A stretch of 64,000 bases of DNA from JAICYJ01 sp963797565 (GTDB lineage Bacteria > Actinomycetota > Thermoleophilia > Gaiellales > JAICJC01): positions 27,661 through 91,660 of the forward strand of contig CAWCPM010000006.1 in the NCBI GenBank assembly GCA_963797565.1, written 5' to 3'. Of the stretch, positions 52,302-60,870 are shown one piece after another. A model generated the notes under the pieces. The model was not told the DNA's origin and made no database searches. It was given only the letters and a program-made list of their open reading frames with translations. Made by a program: the position numbers and the translations under genes. How positions within the stretch are numbered: position 1 is the first letter of the stretch; every line of letters starts with the position of its first letter.

Positions 52302-52325
52302 TGCCGTGAGGATCGGCGACGGCCG

Positions 52326-52727
52326 CTAGTCAGTCCACCAGTCGCGCTGGCCCTCGACGTCACCGCGCCGATCCTCGCCGAGGCTGGGCGCTCCGATCAC
52401 GATCATCTCGAGCCCTTCGGGGCCGGCTTCGTAGCCTCGCCACGTGCCCGGCGGAACGCGCACCGCGTCCCACTGCTTGAGCTCGACGATCTCATCGTCG
52501 AGCTTCATGCGTCCACTCCCCCCTACGGCCACATACACCTCCTCTTGCGTCGCGTGCGTGTGACCGTACGGAAAGCGGTAGCCGGGTGGGATCCGCTGGT
52601 AGCACAGCCCGGACTGCTCCAGCTCGAGCGCGTCGCTAGCCAGGCGGAACTCCAGGTCCGGCGCACCGTCGAAGTTGGACCCGACGTCTTCCAGATCCTG
52701 TTTGAGGTTCCGAAGCGTAAACGGCAC
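52326..52727 (-). CDS. Cupin-domain protein
   Basis: 133 residues: G-H-T-H-A-T-Q-E-E-V-Y-V-A-V-G-G-S-G carries the H-x-H and Glu of cupin motif 1, and K-Q-W-D-A-V-R-V-P-P-G-T-W-R motif 2. A mononuclear metal is likely. Role unknown. It converges on the glycosyltransferase gene with a 24-nt gap, and the MOSC remnant diverges from it. Confidence 0.85.
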   Translation of the reverse strand: MPFTLRNLKQDLEDVGSNFDGAPDLEFRLASDALELEQSGLCYQRIPPGYRFPYGHTHATQEEVYVAVGGSGRMKLDDEIVELKQWDAVRVPPGTWRGYEAGPEGLEMIVIGAPSLGEDRRGDVEGQRDWWTD

Positions 52728-52781
52728 GGTCGCGATCCTACTGCGCCTTGGTCAGACCGTGAGGTGGTGAATACTGCAAGT

Positions 52782-53069
52782 GTGAGTGGGCTGGTGAAAC
52801 GCATCGCGGTCGCTCCGGTGAAGTCGCTCGGCCTGACCCATCCGCAATCGGTCGAGCTCCGCCGGTTCGGCGTGGTCGGCGATCGCCGGTTCTGGCTGGT
52901 CGACAGCGACGGGCGTCTCGTGAACGGCAAGGTCTGCCCAACCTTGATGCAGGTCGGCCGGAGTGGCACGAGGAGACGCTGGCGCTCACGCTCCGGTTTC
53001 CCGACGGCGCGGCCGTCGGCGTGAGTTGTCGAGCTCGGAGAGCCGGTTGAGCCCACCCTGTCGCCGGCC
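52782..53069 (+). pseudogene. MOSC N-terminal domain remnant
   Basis: From GTG 52782 the protein M-S-G-L-V-K-R-I-A-V-A-P-V-K-S-L-G-L and D-R-R-F-W-L-V-D-S-D-G-R-L-V-N matches the N-terminal beta-barrel of MOSC-domain (molybdenum cofactor sulfurase C-terminal) proteins. After about residue 56 the homology switches frame twice (R-P-E-W-H-E-E-T-L-A-L-T-L, then V-V-E-L-G-E-P-V-E-P), and the catalytic MOSC domain is absent because the rifampin phosphotransferase gene begins at 53133. A decayed fragment. Confidence 0.7.
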
Positions 53070-53132
53070 TCACGGCATGCTGACGGCTGTCTCCCGGCGA
53101 TCGGTGCGGCGAGGTGAAAGCGGTTGGAGCGG

Positions 53133-55736
53133 ATGACTCGCTACGTGTTGGACTTCGAGGAGATCGACCAGACGAAGGTCGCGCTGGTCGGCGGCAAGGG
53201 GGCCAATCTGGGCGAGCTCTCCAGGATCGAGGGCATCCGCGTGCCGGGCGGTTTCTGCGTCACGACGGAGGCCTTCCGGCGGATCGTGGCGGAAGCGCCG
53301 TCGGTCGATGATCTGCTCGATCGGCTGGCGCGCCTGCAGCCGGACGACCGCGACGCGATCCGGACGATCAGCGCGGAGGCCCGACAGACGCTCGAAGGGA
53401 TCTCGATTCGCGACGACCTGGCGGACGCGATCACCCGCCGGCTCGCGCAGCTCGGCGACCGGGCCGGCTACGCCGTGCGATCCAGCGCGACGGCGGAGGA
53501 CCTGCCCTCTGCCTCCTTCGCGGGCCAGCAGGACACGTACCTGAACGTCGTGGGCTCGGCGGCGATCCTCGAGCACATCAGCCGGTGCTGGGCCTCCCTG
53601 TTCACCGAGCGGGCGGTGACCTATCGCGTGCGCAACGGCTTCGACCACCGCGACGTCTCCATGGCCGTGGTGATCCAGCAGATGGTTCTTCCGCAGGCCG
53701 CGGGCGTGCTGTTCACGGCCGACCCCGTCACCTGCAACCGCAAGGTCACGTCCGTGGAGGCCGTCCTCGGCCTCGGCGACGCGCTGGTCTCCGGCCGCGT
53801 GAACCCCGACGTCTACGGCGTGCGTGACGGCAAGGTCGTCGAGCGGACGATCGCCGCCAAGCGGATCGCCATCCACGCCTTGCCGGCTGGCGGAACGCGG
53901 GAGGATGCGATCGATCCCCAGCAGCAGCAACAGCCCGCCCTCACCGACCCGCAGGTGGTGGAGCTGGCCCAGCTGGGCAGGCAGATCGAGGCCCACTTCG
54001 GCTGCCCCCAGGACATCGAGTGGTGCCTCGTCGACGGTGTGTTCCACGTGCTCCAGAGCCGGGCGATCACCACGCTGTTCCCGATTCCGGCGACCAGCGA
54101 CGAGGCGAACCACGTGTACGTCTCCGTCGGCCACCAGCAGATGATGACCGACCCGATGAAGCCGCTCGGGCTCTCCATGTGGCAGCTCACGACCCCGCGG
54201 CCCATGAGCATCGCCGGCGGCAGGCTGTTCGTCGACGTCACCCCGATCCTCGCCACGCCAGCAAGCCGGGCAGGCCTGCTCGAGCTCTTCGGCAAGGGGG
54301 ATCCATTGCTCCGGGACGCGCTGGAGACCGTGATCGAACGTGACGACTTTCTGCCCGCCCCACCGGAGGCGGGCCCCGGCGCCGCAGCGCTGCCCGCTGG
54401 CATCACCGCTCCTGAGCCGATCGAGCCCGATCCAGCCAGGGTCACCGAGCTGATCGCAGAAACCCAGGAATCCCTCGCACGCTTGCGGCACGACATCCGC
54501 GGCAAGTCCGGGCCGGAGCTGTTCGAGTTCATCCTCGCCGACCTGCAGGAGCTCAAGCGTCTCCTGTTCGATCCGCGCAGCCACCAGACCTTCATGGCGG
54601 CGATGGACGCTGCCTGGTGGCTCAACGAGCAGCTCGAGGACTGGCTGGGTGAGAAGAACGCCGCGGACAAGCTCTCGCAGTCGGTCCCGAACAACGTCAC
54701 CTCTGAGATGGGGCTCGCGCTCCTGGACGTGGCGGACGTGATCCGCCCCCATCCCGAGCTGGTCGAGTTCCTGGAGCAGGTCGACGATGACCGCTTCCTC
54801 GACCAGCTCCCGCGGTTCGAGGGAGGGGCGCAGGCACGAGACGCCATCGAGGCCTACCTCGACCGGTACGGGATGCGCTGCGTCGGCGAGGTGGACATCA
54901 CCAGGCCGCGTTGGAGCGAGCACCCCGCCATCCTCGTTCCCTTGATCCTCGGCAACGTCAGGAACTTCGAGCCGGGCGCCGGCGCGCGGCGCTTCGAGCA
55001 GGGCCGGAAGGAGGCCCAGGAGCAGGAACGGCGGCTGCTGGAGCGGCTGCGCAGCCTGCCGGGCGGGGAGCAGAAGGCCCGGGAGGCAAAGCGCCGGATC
55101 GACACAGTGCGGACCTTCATCGGGTACCGGGAGTATCCGAAGTACGGCATGGTCAGCCGCTACTTCGTCTACAAGCAGTCGCTGCTGAGCGAGGCCGAGC
55201 GCCTCGTGCAGGCCGGTGTGCTCCGTGACAGGGAAGACATCTTCTACCTCTCGTTCGAGGAGCTCCATGAAGTGGCGCGCACGAACGAGGTGGGCCGCGA
55301 GCTGATCGGCAAGCGCGCGGAAGCGTTCAGGTCGTACGCCGCGCTCACGCCGCCCCGGGTGCTGACGTCGGATGGCGAGTGCCTCACGGGGTTGCACCGA
55401 CGTGCCGACGTGCCGCCCGGCGCGCTCGTGGGCCTGCCGGTCTCTGCCGGCACCGTCGAAGGGCGGGCCCGCGTCATCCTCGACCTCGCGGAGGCCGACC
55501 TCGATGCCGGCGACATCCTGGTCACCCCCTTCACCGACCCCAGTTGGACGCCCGCGTTCGTCGCGATCAAGGGCCTGGTGACCGAGGTGGGAGGCGTGAT
55601 GACCCACGGCGCTGTGATCGCGCGTGAGTACGGCCTACCTGCGATCGTGGGCGTGGATCGCGCCACCCAGCGGATCCGCGATGGGCAGCGCATCCGCGTG
55701 CACGGGACCGAGGGCTACGTCGAGATCCTGGCGTAG
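53133..55736 (+). CDS. rph: Rifampin phosphotransferase (rifamycin-inactivating)
   Basis: 867 residues, the same length as characterised enzymes. Order of domains: ATP-grasp (V-G-G-K-G-A-N-L-G-E-L, R-S-S-A-T-A-E-D-L-P), rifampin-binding helical domain (about 320-750) and a C-terminal swivelling domain with the catalytic His825 in M-T-H-G-A-V-I-A-R-E-Y-G-L-P. These enzymes transfer the beta phosphate of ATP to rifampin, giving resistance. PEP synthase is the main alternative, but that enzyme lacks this arrangement and size. GGAG lies 4 nt before ATG 53133; a TTG at 53124 is in frame. No rifamycin-associated palindrome was seen upstream. Confidence 0.9.
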   Translation: MTRYVLDFEEIDQTKVALVGGKGANLGELSRIEGIRVPGGFCVTTEAFRRIVAEAPSVDDLLDRLARLQPDDRDAIRTISAEARQTLEGISIRDDLADAITRRLAQLGDRAGYAVRSSATAEDLPSASFAGQQDTYLNVVGSAAILEHISRCWASLFTERAVTYRVRNGFDHRDVSMAVVIQQMVLPQAAGVLFTADPVTCNRKVTSVEAVLGLGDALVSGRVNPDVYGVRDGKVVERTIAAKRIAIHALPAGGTREDAIDPQQQQQPALTDPQVVELAQLGRQIEAHFGCPQDIEWCLVDGVFHVLQSRAITTLFPIPATSDEANHVYVSVGHQQMMTDPMKPLGLSMWQLTTPRPMSIAGGRLFVDVTPILATPASRAGLLELFGKGDPLLRDALETVIERDDFLPAPPEAGPGAAALPAGITAPEPIEPDPARVTELIAETQESLARLRHDIRGKSGPELFEFILADLQELKRLLFDPRSHQTFMAAMDAAWWLNEQLEDWLGEKNAADKLSQSVPNNVTSEMGLALLDVADVIRPHPELVEFLEQVDDDRFLDQLPRFEGGAQARDAIEAYLDRYGMRCVGEVDITRPRWSEHPAILVPLILGNVRNFEPGAGARRFEQGRKEAQEQERRLLERLRSLPGGEQKAREAKRRIDTVRTFIGYREYPKYGMVSRYFVYKQSLLSEAERLVQAGVLRDREDIFYLSFEELHEVARTNEVGRELIGKRAEAFRSYAALTPPRVLTSDGECLTGLHRRADVPPGALVGLPVSAGTVEGRARVILDLAEADLDAGDILVTPFTDPSWTPAFVAIKGLVTEVGGVMTHGAVIAREYGLPAIVGVDRATQRIRDGQRIRVHGTEGYVEILA

Positions 55737-55779
55737 GGATCTTCTATGGTGCGGGCGACGTGAAACGGGGGTGTCGAGG

Positions 55780-57246
55780 ATGCCGGCCGATCAGGGCGAG
55801 GGCGGCGCCGGGGTCGTGGGCGGCGCACCGGTCATAGCCGAGCGCACGAAGGCGGCGCGCAGGCTGATCCTGCCGCTCGCCATGGCCCAGTTCATCTGCA
55901 GCTTCGCCGGGTCGAACATGAACGTGATGATCACGGACATCAGTCACGACCTGGACACCGATGTGAAGGGCGTGCAGACGGCGATCACGCTGTTCCTGCT
56001 GATCATGGCGATCCTGATGATCCCGTGCAGCAAGCTGACCGATCGCTGGGGCCGCAAGCGGTGCTTCATCGGGGGGCTGACGCTGTACGGCATAGGCGCG
56101 CTGGTGAGCGCGGTCTCGCCCAACCTGGGGGTGCTGATCCTCGGCAACTCGGTGTGCGAGGGCGTCGGCACGGCGCTGCTGATCCCGCCGGTCTACATCC
56201 TTGCGACCGTCTGGTTCGATGACCTCACCGCCCGGGCGTGGGCGTTCGGCGCGATCAGCGGGCTGGGCGGGGTCGGCGCCGCCGCCGGGCCGCTGATCGG
56301 CGGCGTCATCACGACCACGACCAGCTGGCGGGTGGCATTCCTGTTCCAGGCGGCCGTGGTCGCCACCATCATCCTGCTCAGCCGCAAGATCGTCGATCCG
56401 ATCCCGCCCGACCCGACGCGGCCGTTCGACGCCGTGGGGGCGGCGCTGTCGGCGGTCGGCATGTTCTTCCTCGTCCTGGGGATCCTGCAGGCCGGCACCC
56501 GCAACACCCTGTTCGTACTGTTCCTGGCGATCGGTCTCGGCTTCCTGCTCGCCTTCTACCTCTACATCCGCCGGCTGGAACGGCAAGGCAAGGAGCCGCT
56601 GCTCTCGACCGCGCTCTTCCGCAACCGCACCTGCAACCTCGCGCTGGTCACCCAGAACATCCAGTGGCTGCTGCTGATGGGCGTGTCCTTTGTGGTGTCG
56701 GTGTTCCTGCAGGAGGTGCGCGGGTACAGCGCGATCGGTACCGGGGTCGTGTTCACTGCGGCCACGGTCGGCGTGCTCGTCTCGTCGTTCGCGGCCGAAC
56801 GGCTGGCCAAGCGCTGGTCGCAGCGGACGCTGCTGATCGCCGGCTTCGTCGGGACACTGGCCGGGATCGTGCTGCTGCTCCTGCTGGTGCACTCCTCGTC
56901 GCGGGTGGTTGCCTTCGCGCCCGGGCTGCTCCTGATCGGGCTCGGGCTGGGCGTGATGCTGACCCCAGCCGTGAACGTCGTCCAGTCCAGCTTCCCCGAG
57001 GAGATGCAGGGCGAGATCTCCGGGCTCTCGCGAAGCGTCTCCAACCTCGGCTCGTCGTTCGGCACCGCCATCGCCGGCACCATCCTCGTGTCGGTGGTCG
57101 AGCTCGGCACCCGCTCCTACGCCGTCGCCATGCTGGTACTGGCCGGCTTCGGCCTGCTCGGCCTGCTGGCGGCGATCAGGCTGCCTGCGGAGACCGGCAG
57201 CCCAGTGGCCGCGGCAGCGTCAAGACCGGTCAATCGGACGGGTTGA
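55780..57246 (+). CDS. DHA2-type MFS efflux transporter
   Basis: 488 residues with 14 predicted membrane helices. Motif A is D-R-W-G-R-K-R-C and the early segment A-M-A-Q-F-I-C-S-F-A-G-S-N-M-N-V-M-I matches drug:H+ antiporters of the EmrB/QacA group. It begins 43 nt after rph and may be transcribed with it, although TATGGT at 55745-55750 could be an own promoter. The open frame extends upstream into rph; ATG 55780 follows the gene border and has a G-rich site upstream. Export of toxic compounds is likely. Confidence 0.9.
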   Translation: MPADQGEGGAGVVGGAPVIAERTKAARRLILPLAMAQFICSFAGSNMNVMITDISHDLDTDVKGVQTAITLFLLIMAILMIPCSKLTDRWGRKRCFIGGLTLYGIGALVSAVSPNLGVLILGNSVCEGVGTALLIPPVYILATVWFDDLTARAWAFGAISGLGGVGAAAGPLIGGVITTTTSWRVAFLFQAAVVATIILLSRKIVDPIPPDPTRPFDAVGAALSAVGMFFLVLGILQAGTRNTLFVLFLAIGLGFLLAFYLYIRRLERQGKEPLLSTALFRNRTCNLALVTQNIQWLLLMGVSFVVSVFLQEVRGYSAIGTGVVFTAATVGVLVSSFAAERLAKRWSQRTLLIAGFVGTLAGIVLLLLLVHSSSRVVAFAPGLLLIGLGLGVMLTPAVNVVQSSFPEEMQGEISGLSRSVSNLGSSFGTAIAGTILVSVVELGTRSYAVAMLVLAGFGLLGLLAAIRLPAETGSPVAAAASRPVNRTG

Positions 57247-57270
57247 CGCGGGCGCTACAGTGCTGGCCGC

Positions 57271-58371
57271 ATGACCGACCTGACCATCGTCCACGCGCAC
57301 GGCGACCCGGCCCGGCGAGGGCGGATCATCGGCCGGGAGCTGGCCGACGGCCACGCGCGATCGGTCGAGTTCACACGCCGCTACACGCGCCGCCACGGCC
57401 TCGCCGATCACGACCTGGAGGCGCTGCTGGCGCCGTACCTTGCCGCCGCGCGCCGCGCCGTGCCCCGCCTCGTGGCGCAGCTCGAGGGCATCGCCGAGGG
57501 CGCCGGGCTGCGTTTCCTCGATGTGTTCGCCGTGAACGCGTTCGAGGAGCTGTACGCGGTGCTTGAGGGATCCGTGCCGCCGCCGGCCGGGGTGGTGATC
57601 GGCCCGGCGCCGCCGCCGGCACCGGTCGAGCGCTGCACGGACGTCCTGATTCGTGCGCCGGGTACCACCATCCTCGCCCACAACGAGCAGTGGTACGCCG
57701 GCGATGACGGTGGGGTGGCCGTGATCGTCGAGCACCCGGACTCCGACGGGGAGGTCGCGATCGTGGCGCCGGCCTCGGTCGGGACGCTGCCGCTGGTCGG
57801 GATGAACGCGCGCGGCGGGGCGCTGGGGCTGATGTCGCTGGGCGGCCTGGACGAGCGCCCGGGAGTGCCGCGCGCGCTGCTCGGGCGCGACGGCGTGGAG
57901 GCGGTCGACCGGGCAGACGCGCTACGGCGGGCCGGCAGGCCAGGCCGCGCCGGCGGCTACAGCTTCATGTACGCCTTCCGCGGCGGCGATGCGTTCACCC
58001 TGGAGGTGACCGCGACCCGCGAGGCGCTGATCGAGACGCCCGTGCACACCAACCACGCCCTCGACGCCGCCGTCGCGGAGGTGGCGGAGCCGCCCTCCGA
58101 GCGCAGCCTGTCGCGGCACGACCGAGCCTGCTCCCTGCTCGAGGGCGACGGTCCTCGAACGGTGCAGGACGCCATGCGGATCCTGGCCGACCACGGCGCA
58201 GACGGCCAGGACATCTGCGTGCATCCCGATCCGGCCGAGGGCGACGAGGGCTCGGCCATCCAGTTCGGCATGGTCTGCGACGTCGAGGCCGGAGTCATGT
58301 GGCTCGCGCCCGGGCAGCCCTGCAGCACGCCGTTCCAAGAATTGCGCCTGGACGAGCTGCTGGCCGGCTGA
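57271..58371 (+). CDS. C45 family/acyl-CoA:6-APA acyltransferase-like Ntn hydrolase
   Basis: 366 residues. Proteins of this group self-cleave before a Cys that becomes the nucleophile; here it is Cys in V-E-R-C-T-D-V-L-I near residue 115. A-H-N-E-Q-W near 133 and P-V-H-T-N-H-A-L-D-A near 270 are the other conserved parts. Known activities include penicillin acyl transfer and choloylglycine-like amide hydrolysis; the true substrate is unknown. TACAGT at 57256-57261 is 9 nt before ATG, so possibly leaderless. Confidence 0.85.
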   Translation: MTDLTIVHAHGDPARRGRIIGRELADGHARSVEFTRRYTRRHGLADHDLEALLAPYLAAARRAVPRLVAQLEGIAEGAGLRFLDVFAVNAFEELYAVLEGSVPPPAGVVIGPAPPPAPVERCTDVLIRAPGTTILAHNEQWYAGDDGGVAVIVEHPDSDGEVAIVAPASVGTLPLVGMNARGGALGLMSLGGLDERPGVPRALLGRDGVEAVDRADALRRAGRPGRAGGYSFMYAFRGGDAFTLEVTATREALIETPVHTNHALDAAVAEVAEPPSERSLSRHDRACSLLEGDGPRTVQDAMRILADHGADGQDICVHPDPAEGDEGSAIQFGMVCDVEAGVMWLAPGQPCSTPFQELRLDELLAG

Positions 58372-58444
58372 CGGCCGCACACGCGTCGCCAACATGTGGA
58401 TGGTACGGTCGCGGTCCCAGACCCCACCCCGGAGGTGGACAGAT

Positions 58445-59038
58445 ATGCCGATTCTGATGATCATGGATATCGAAGGTGCGACGGCCGAGCAGTACGATCG
58501 TGTCGACGCGCTGTTGGGAGGAATGACCCCGGAGAACGCGCCGGCGGGACTGATCAGCCACGCCGCGGCCGTCACCGACACCGGTGTCATGGTGGCCGAC
58601 GTGTGGGAGTCTGCAGAGGATCTGCAGCGCTTCTTCGACGAGACGCTGGGTGCCGCGATCGCCGAGGCGGGACTGCCGCAGGCGGAGCCGCGGATCGTCC
58701 CGGTGCACAACCACATCGAGGGCCGCGGCGAGGAGGCCGGGGTGCTGGTGCTGGTCGAGCTCGACGGCTTCACCATTGACGACTACGACGCACTCACCGC
58801 CGACATGGAAGCGCACGCCGGCGACGGCAGCGCGCACCCGTCCGTCGCGCACGTGGTCGGAGTCACCGACGACGGTCTGGTGGCCGTCGACATCTGGGAG
58901 TCCGGGCAGGCGTTCGCGAGGTTCGGCGAGACCGAGCTGGCCCCGCGGATGGGCGCCGATCAGATGGCGCGAGCGCAACCGCAGGTGTCGGAGCTCCACA
59001 ACCACGTCCGCGTCAAGGCACCCACAACCGCCGCCTGA
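58445..59038 (+). CDS. Duplicated alpha-beta barrel protein (two tandem domains)
   Basis: 197 residues made of two similar halves. Each carries V-A-x-V-x-x-V-T-D-x-G-x-x-V-x-D-x-W-E-S-x-x-x-F near its middle (V-T-D-T-G-V-M-V-A-D-V-W-E-S and V-T-D-D-G-L-V-A-V-D-I-W-E-S) and ends with V-H-N-H or L-H-N-H. This suggests a dimeric alpha-beta barrel that has become a fused monomer. Such domains occur in small monooxygenases, but no cofactor motif can be named. GGAGG lies 10 nt before ATG 58445. Confidence 0.75.
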   Translation: MPILMIMDIEGATAEQYDRVDALLGGMTPENAPAGLISHAAAVTDTGVMVADVWESAEDLQRFFDETLGAAIAEAGLPQAEPRIVPVHNHIEGRGEEAGVLVLVELDGFTIDDYDALTADMEAHAGDGSAHPSVAHVVGVTDDGLVAVDIWESGQAFARFGETELAPRMGADQMARAQPQVSELHNHVRVKAPTTAA

Positions 59039-59048
59039 TGCGAATCTC

Positions 59049-59078
59049 CCGCGCGCCCGCCCCCGGGCGGGCGCGCGG
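59049..59078 (+). terminator. GC hairpin after the duplicated-domain gene
   Basis: Arms CCGCGCGCCCGCC (59049-59061) and GGCGGGCGCGCGG (59066-59078) with a 4-nt loop, 10 nt after the stop at 59038. Likely terminator without U-run. Confidence 0.7.
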
Positions 59079-59165
59079 CCGATAGCGATCCGCTCAGGTC
59101 GCTGGGCGCCGCCCCGCGCGGGCGCCAGCGCCTATGCTCGGGGGAACGCTCGGAGGGGGAGTGGC

Positions 59166-59591
59166 ATGAAAACGGTCGGTGTGATCTCAATCGTGGCGCT
59201 GGTGCTGCTGGCGGCAGCGGGCTGCGGCGGCAGCCAGTCCGCCTCCGACAAGGCCAAGAGCCAGGCCTGCGATGCCCGCTCCGACATCCAGACCCAGGTG
59301 GACACGTTGAAGGGACTGCCTCTCTCGCCGGACTCGGTCGACAAGGCCAAGACCGCGCTGCAGAAGATCAACTCCGACCTGGACACGATCGCCACAGCCG
59401 CGCCGACGGTCAAGGGCGACCTCGGGAGCCAGCTCAAGGCCGCGAACGCCGCCTTCAAGACCCAGGTACAGCAGATCACGGACAGCATCACCTCGGCCCA
59501 GTCGCTGACGGCAGCGGCCACCGCGCTGGCGTCTGCCGGATCGACGCTCAGCAACGCGTACCAGAAGGCGTTTGCGAACGTGCAGTGCTGA
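59166..59591 (+). CDS. Small lipoprotein with coiled-coil-like body
   Basis: 141 residues. Signal peptide with lipobox A-A-A-G-C at Cys20, then Gly/Ser. The body is helical with heptad-like Leu/Ile/Val pattern (V-D-K-A-K-T-A-L-Q-K-I-N-S-D-L-D-T-I) and no catalytic motif. It is anchored to the outer face of the membrane. A TATGCT box at 59133-59138 and a GGAGGGGG ribosome binding site precede ATG 59166. Two membrane-protein genes follow on the same strand. Confidence 0.82.
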   Translation: MKTVGVISIVALVLLAAAGCGGSQSASDKAKSQACDARSDIQTQVDTLKGLPLSPDSVDKAKTALQKINSDLDTIATAAPTVKGDLGSQLKAANAAFKTQVQQITDSITSAQSLTAAATALASAGSTLSNAYQKAFANVQC

Positions 59592-59649
59592 CCGTTCTAG
59601 AATCGCCCCGCATCGCCGAGCCCATCAACTCCGGGGAAGGACGGTCGGC

Positions 59650-60021
59650 ATGAGACGTTTGCGCATGAGGGTGTTCTCGTCGCTGATCGGGATCTTCGTC
59701 GGGCTGATCGTGTCGGCCGCCGTGCTGTCGCACTTCTCGGTGACACTGACCGCGCTGGTGGTCGCGACCGCGGTGTTCTGGGTCGTCCACATCGTGGCCG
59801 ACCTGCTGGCGCTGAAGGTGTTCTTCCGCGATCCGTCGTTCCTGATGCTGCTGGTGGTGTCGCTGGGAGCGACGGTCGTCTCGCTGATCGTCGTCGAGCT
59901 GTTCGTCTCCGGGCTGTCCATCAGCGGCGCTGTCACGTACGTGGAGGCGGCGCTGATCATCTGGGCGTGCACCTCGGTCTCGCTCGCCGCCGGGAGGCAC
60001 CGGCTCCGCGAGCGGCGCTAA
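59650..60021 (+). CDS. Small integral membrane protein, four predicted helices
   Basis: 123 residues, with helices around 9-30, 35-55, 65-85 and 92-112, and basic N- and C-terminal tails (M-R-R-L-R-M-R and H-R-L-R-E-R-R) that should lie in the cytoplasm. AAGGA lies about 9 nt before ATG 59650. No family recognised; likely an actinobacterial phage-holin-like or DUF membrane protein. It follows the lipoprotein and precedes a DUF4239 protein. Confidence 0.7.
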   Translation: MRRLRMRVFSSLIGIFVGLIVSAAVLSHFSVTLTALVVATAVFWVVHIVADLLALKVFFRDPSFLMLLVVSLGATVVSLIVVELFVSGLSISGAVTYVEAALIIWACTSVSLAAGRHRLRERR

Positions 60022-60038
60022 GGCATGGTCGGCCGGCG

Positions 60039-60860
60039 GTGAACCTGGTCTGGGGGTTCCTGATCCTCGTGGCGGCCTCGGCCGTCTCGATCGGCGCGAT
60101 GCTGCTGGTCCGCCGCAGGGCCCCGGCGGGCAGCTACTTCAAGGACGGCGATCGCGCGTCGGGGGTGTTCGGGGTGCTTGCGACAGGCTTCTCGGTGCTG
60201 CTCGGATTCATCATCTTCCTGGCCTTCACCAGCTACGACAACTCGCGGACCGGAGCCGAGCAGGAGGCGCTCGTAACCAGCCAGCAGGTCGAGACGGCGC
60301 AGTTTCTCCCGCACCCCGCGTCCCAGGTGTTGACCGGTCAACTGGTCTGCTACGCCCGCTACGTGGTCTACGACGCGTGGCCGCAGATGGAGGCCGGTAC
60401 GCTGGGCGACAGCATCAACCCCTGGGCGGCCTCGATGTTCCGGACGCTCACGACCGTGCAGCCGCAGACCAACTCCGAACAGGCCGCGTACTCCAAATGG
60501 CTGGATCAGACCTCCGACCGCGAAGCGGGTCGCAGCGACCGCATCCACGGCGCGGTGGGCGTGATCCCGACGCCGCTTTGGATCGTGCTGTTCATCATCT
60601 CCGGCGTGATCTTCGTGTACATGCTGTTCTTTGCCGACAGCGGCGAGGGGCCGTTCACGCAGGCCATGATGATGGGATCGGTGACATCGGTGATCGTTCT
60701 GATGCTGCTCCTGCTGCACTTCCTCGACTCGCCCTTCAACACGGGCGTGGGCGGGCTGAAACCGGTGGCGATGCAGCGCACGCTGCGGATCATGGATCAG
60801 GAGCTGAAGATCGTCGGGCCGGTCCCGATCCCATGCGACGCTCATGGGAACCCGAGCTAG
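60039..60860 (+). CDS. DUF4239-like membrane protein
   Basis: 273 residues from GTG 60039. Two N-terminal helices, a large extracytoplasmic or cytoplasmic domain (about 80-175) with E-Q-E-A-L-V-T-S-Q-Q-V near residue 75, and two C-terminal helices ending L-L-L-L-H-F-L-D-S-P-F-N. This layout matches DUF4239, sometimes described as bestrophin-like. Function unknown; ion conduction is a guess from the fold. It follows the membrane protein gene with 17 nt between. Confidence 0.75.
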   Translation: MNLVWGFLILVAASAVSIGAMLLVRRRAPAGSYFKDGDRASGVFGVLATGFSVLLGFIIFLAFTSYDNSRTGAEQEALVTSQQVETAQFLPHPASQVLTGQLVCYARYVVYDAWPQMEAGTLGDSINPWAASMFRTLTTVQPQTNSEQAAYSKWLDQTSDREAGRSDRIHGAVGVIPTPLWIVLFIISGVIFVYMLFFADSGEGPFTQAMMMGSVTSVIVLMLLLLHFLDSPFNTGVGGLKPVAMQRTLRIMDQELKIVGPVPIPCDAHGNPS

Positions 60861-60870
60861 GCCCCTGCCG

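Noticed and set aside
52728..53132. Rifamycin-associated element upstream of rph
   Set aside because: The region was read for the known 19-bp palindrome and nothing similar was seen.
53133..55736. Phosphoenolpyruvate synthase as the identity of the 867-aa protein
   Set aside because: The protein has the ATP-grasp, helical drug-binding and His-swivel order and exact size of rifampin phosphotransferases and lacks the PEP-binding barrel.
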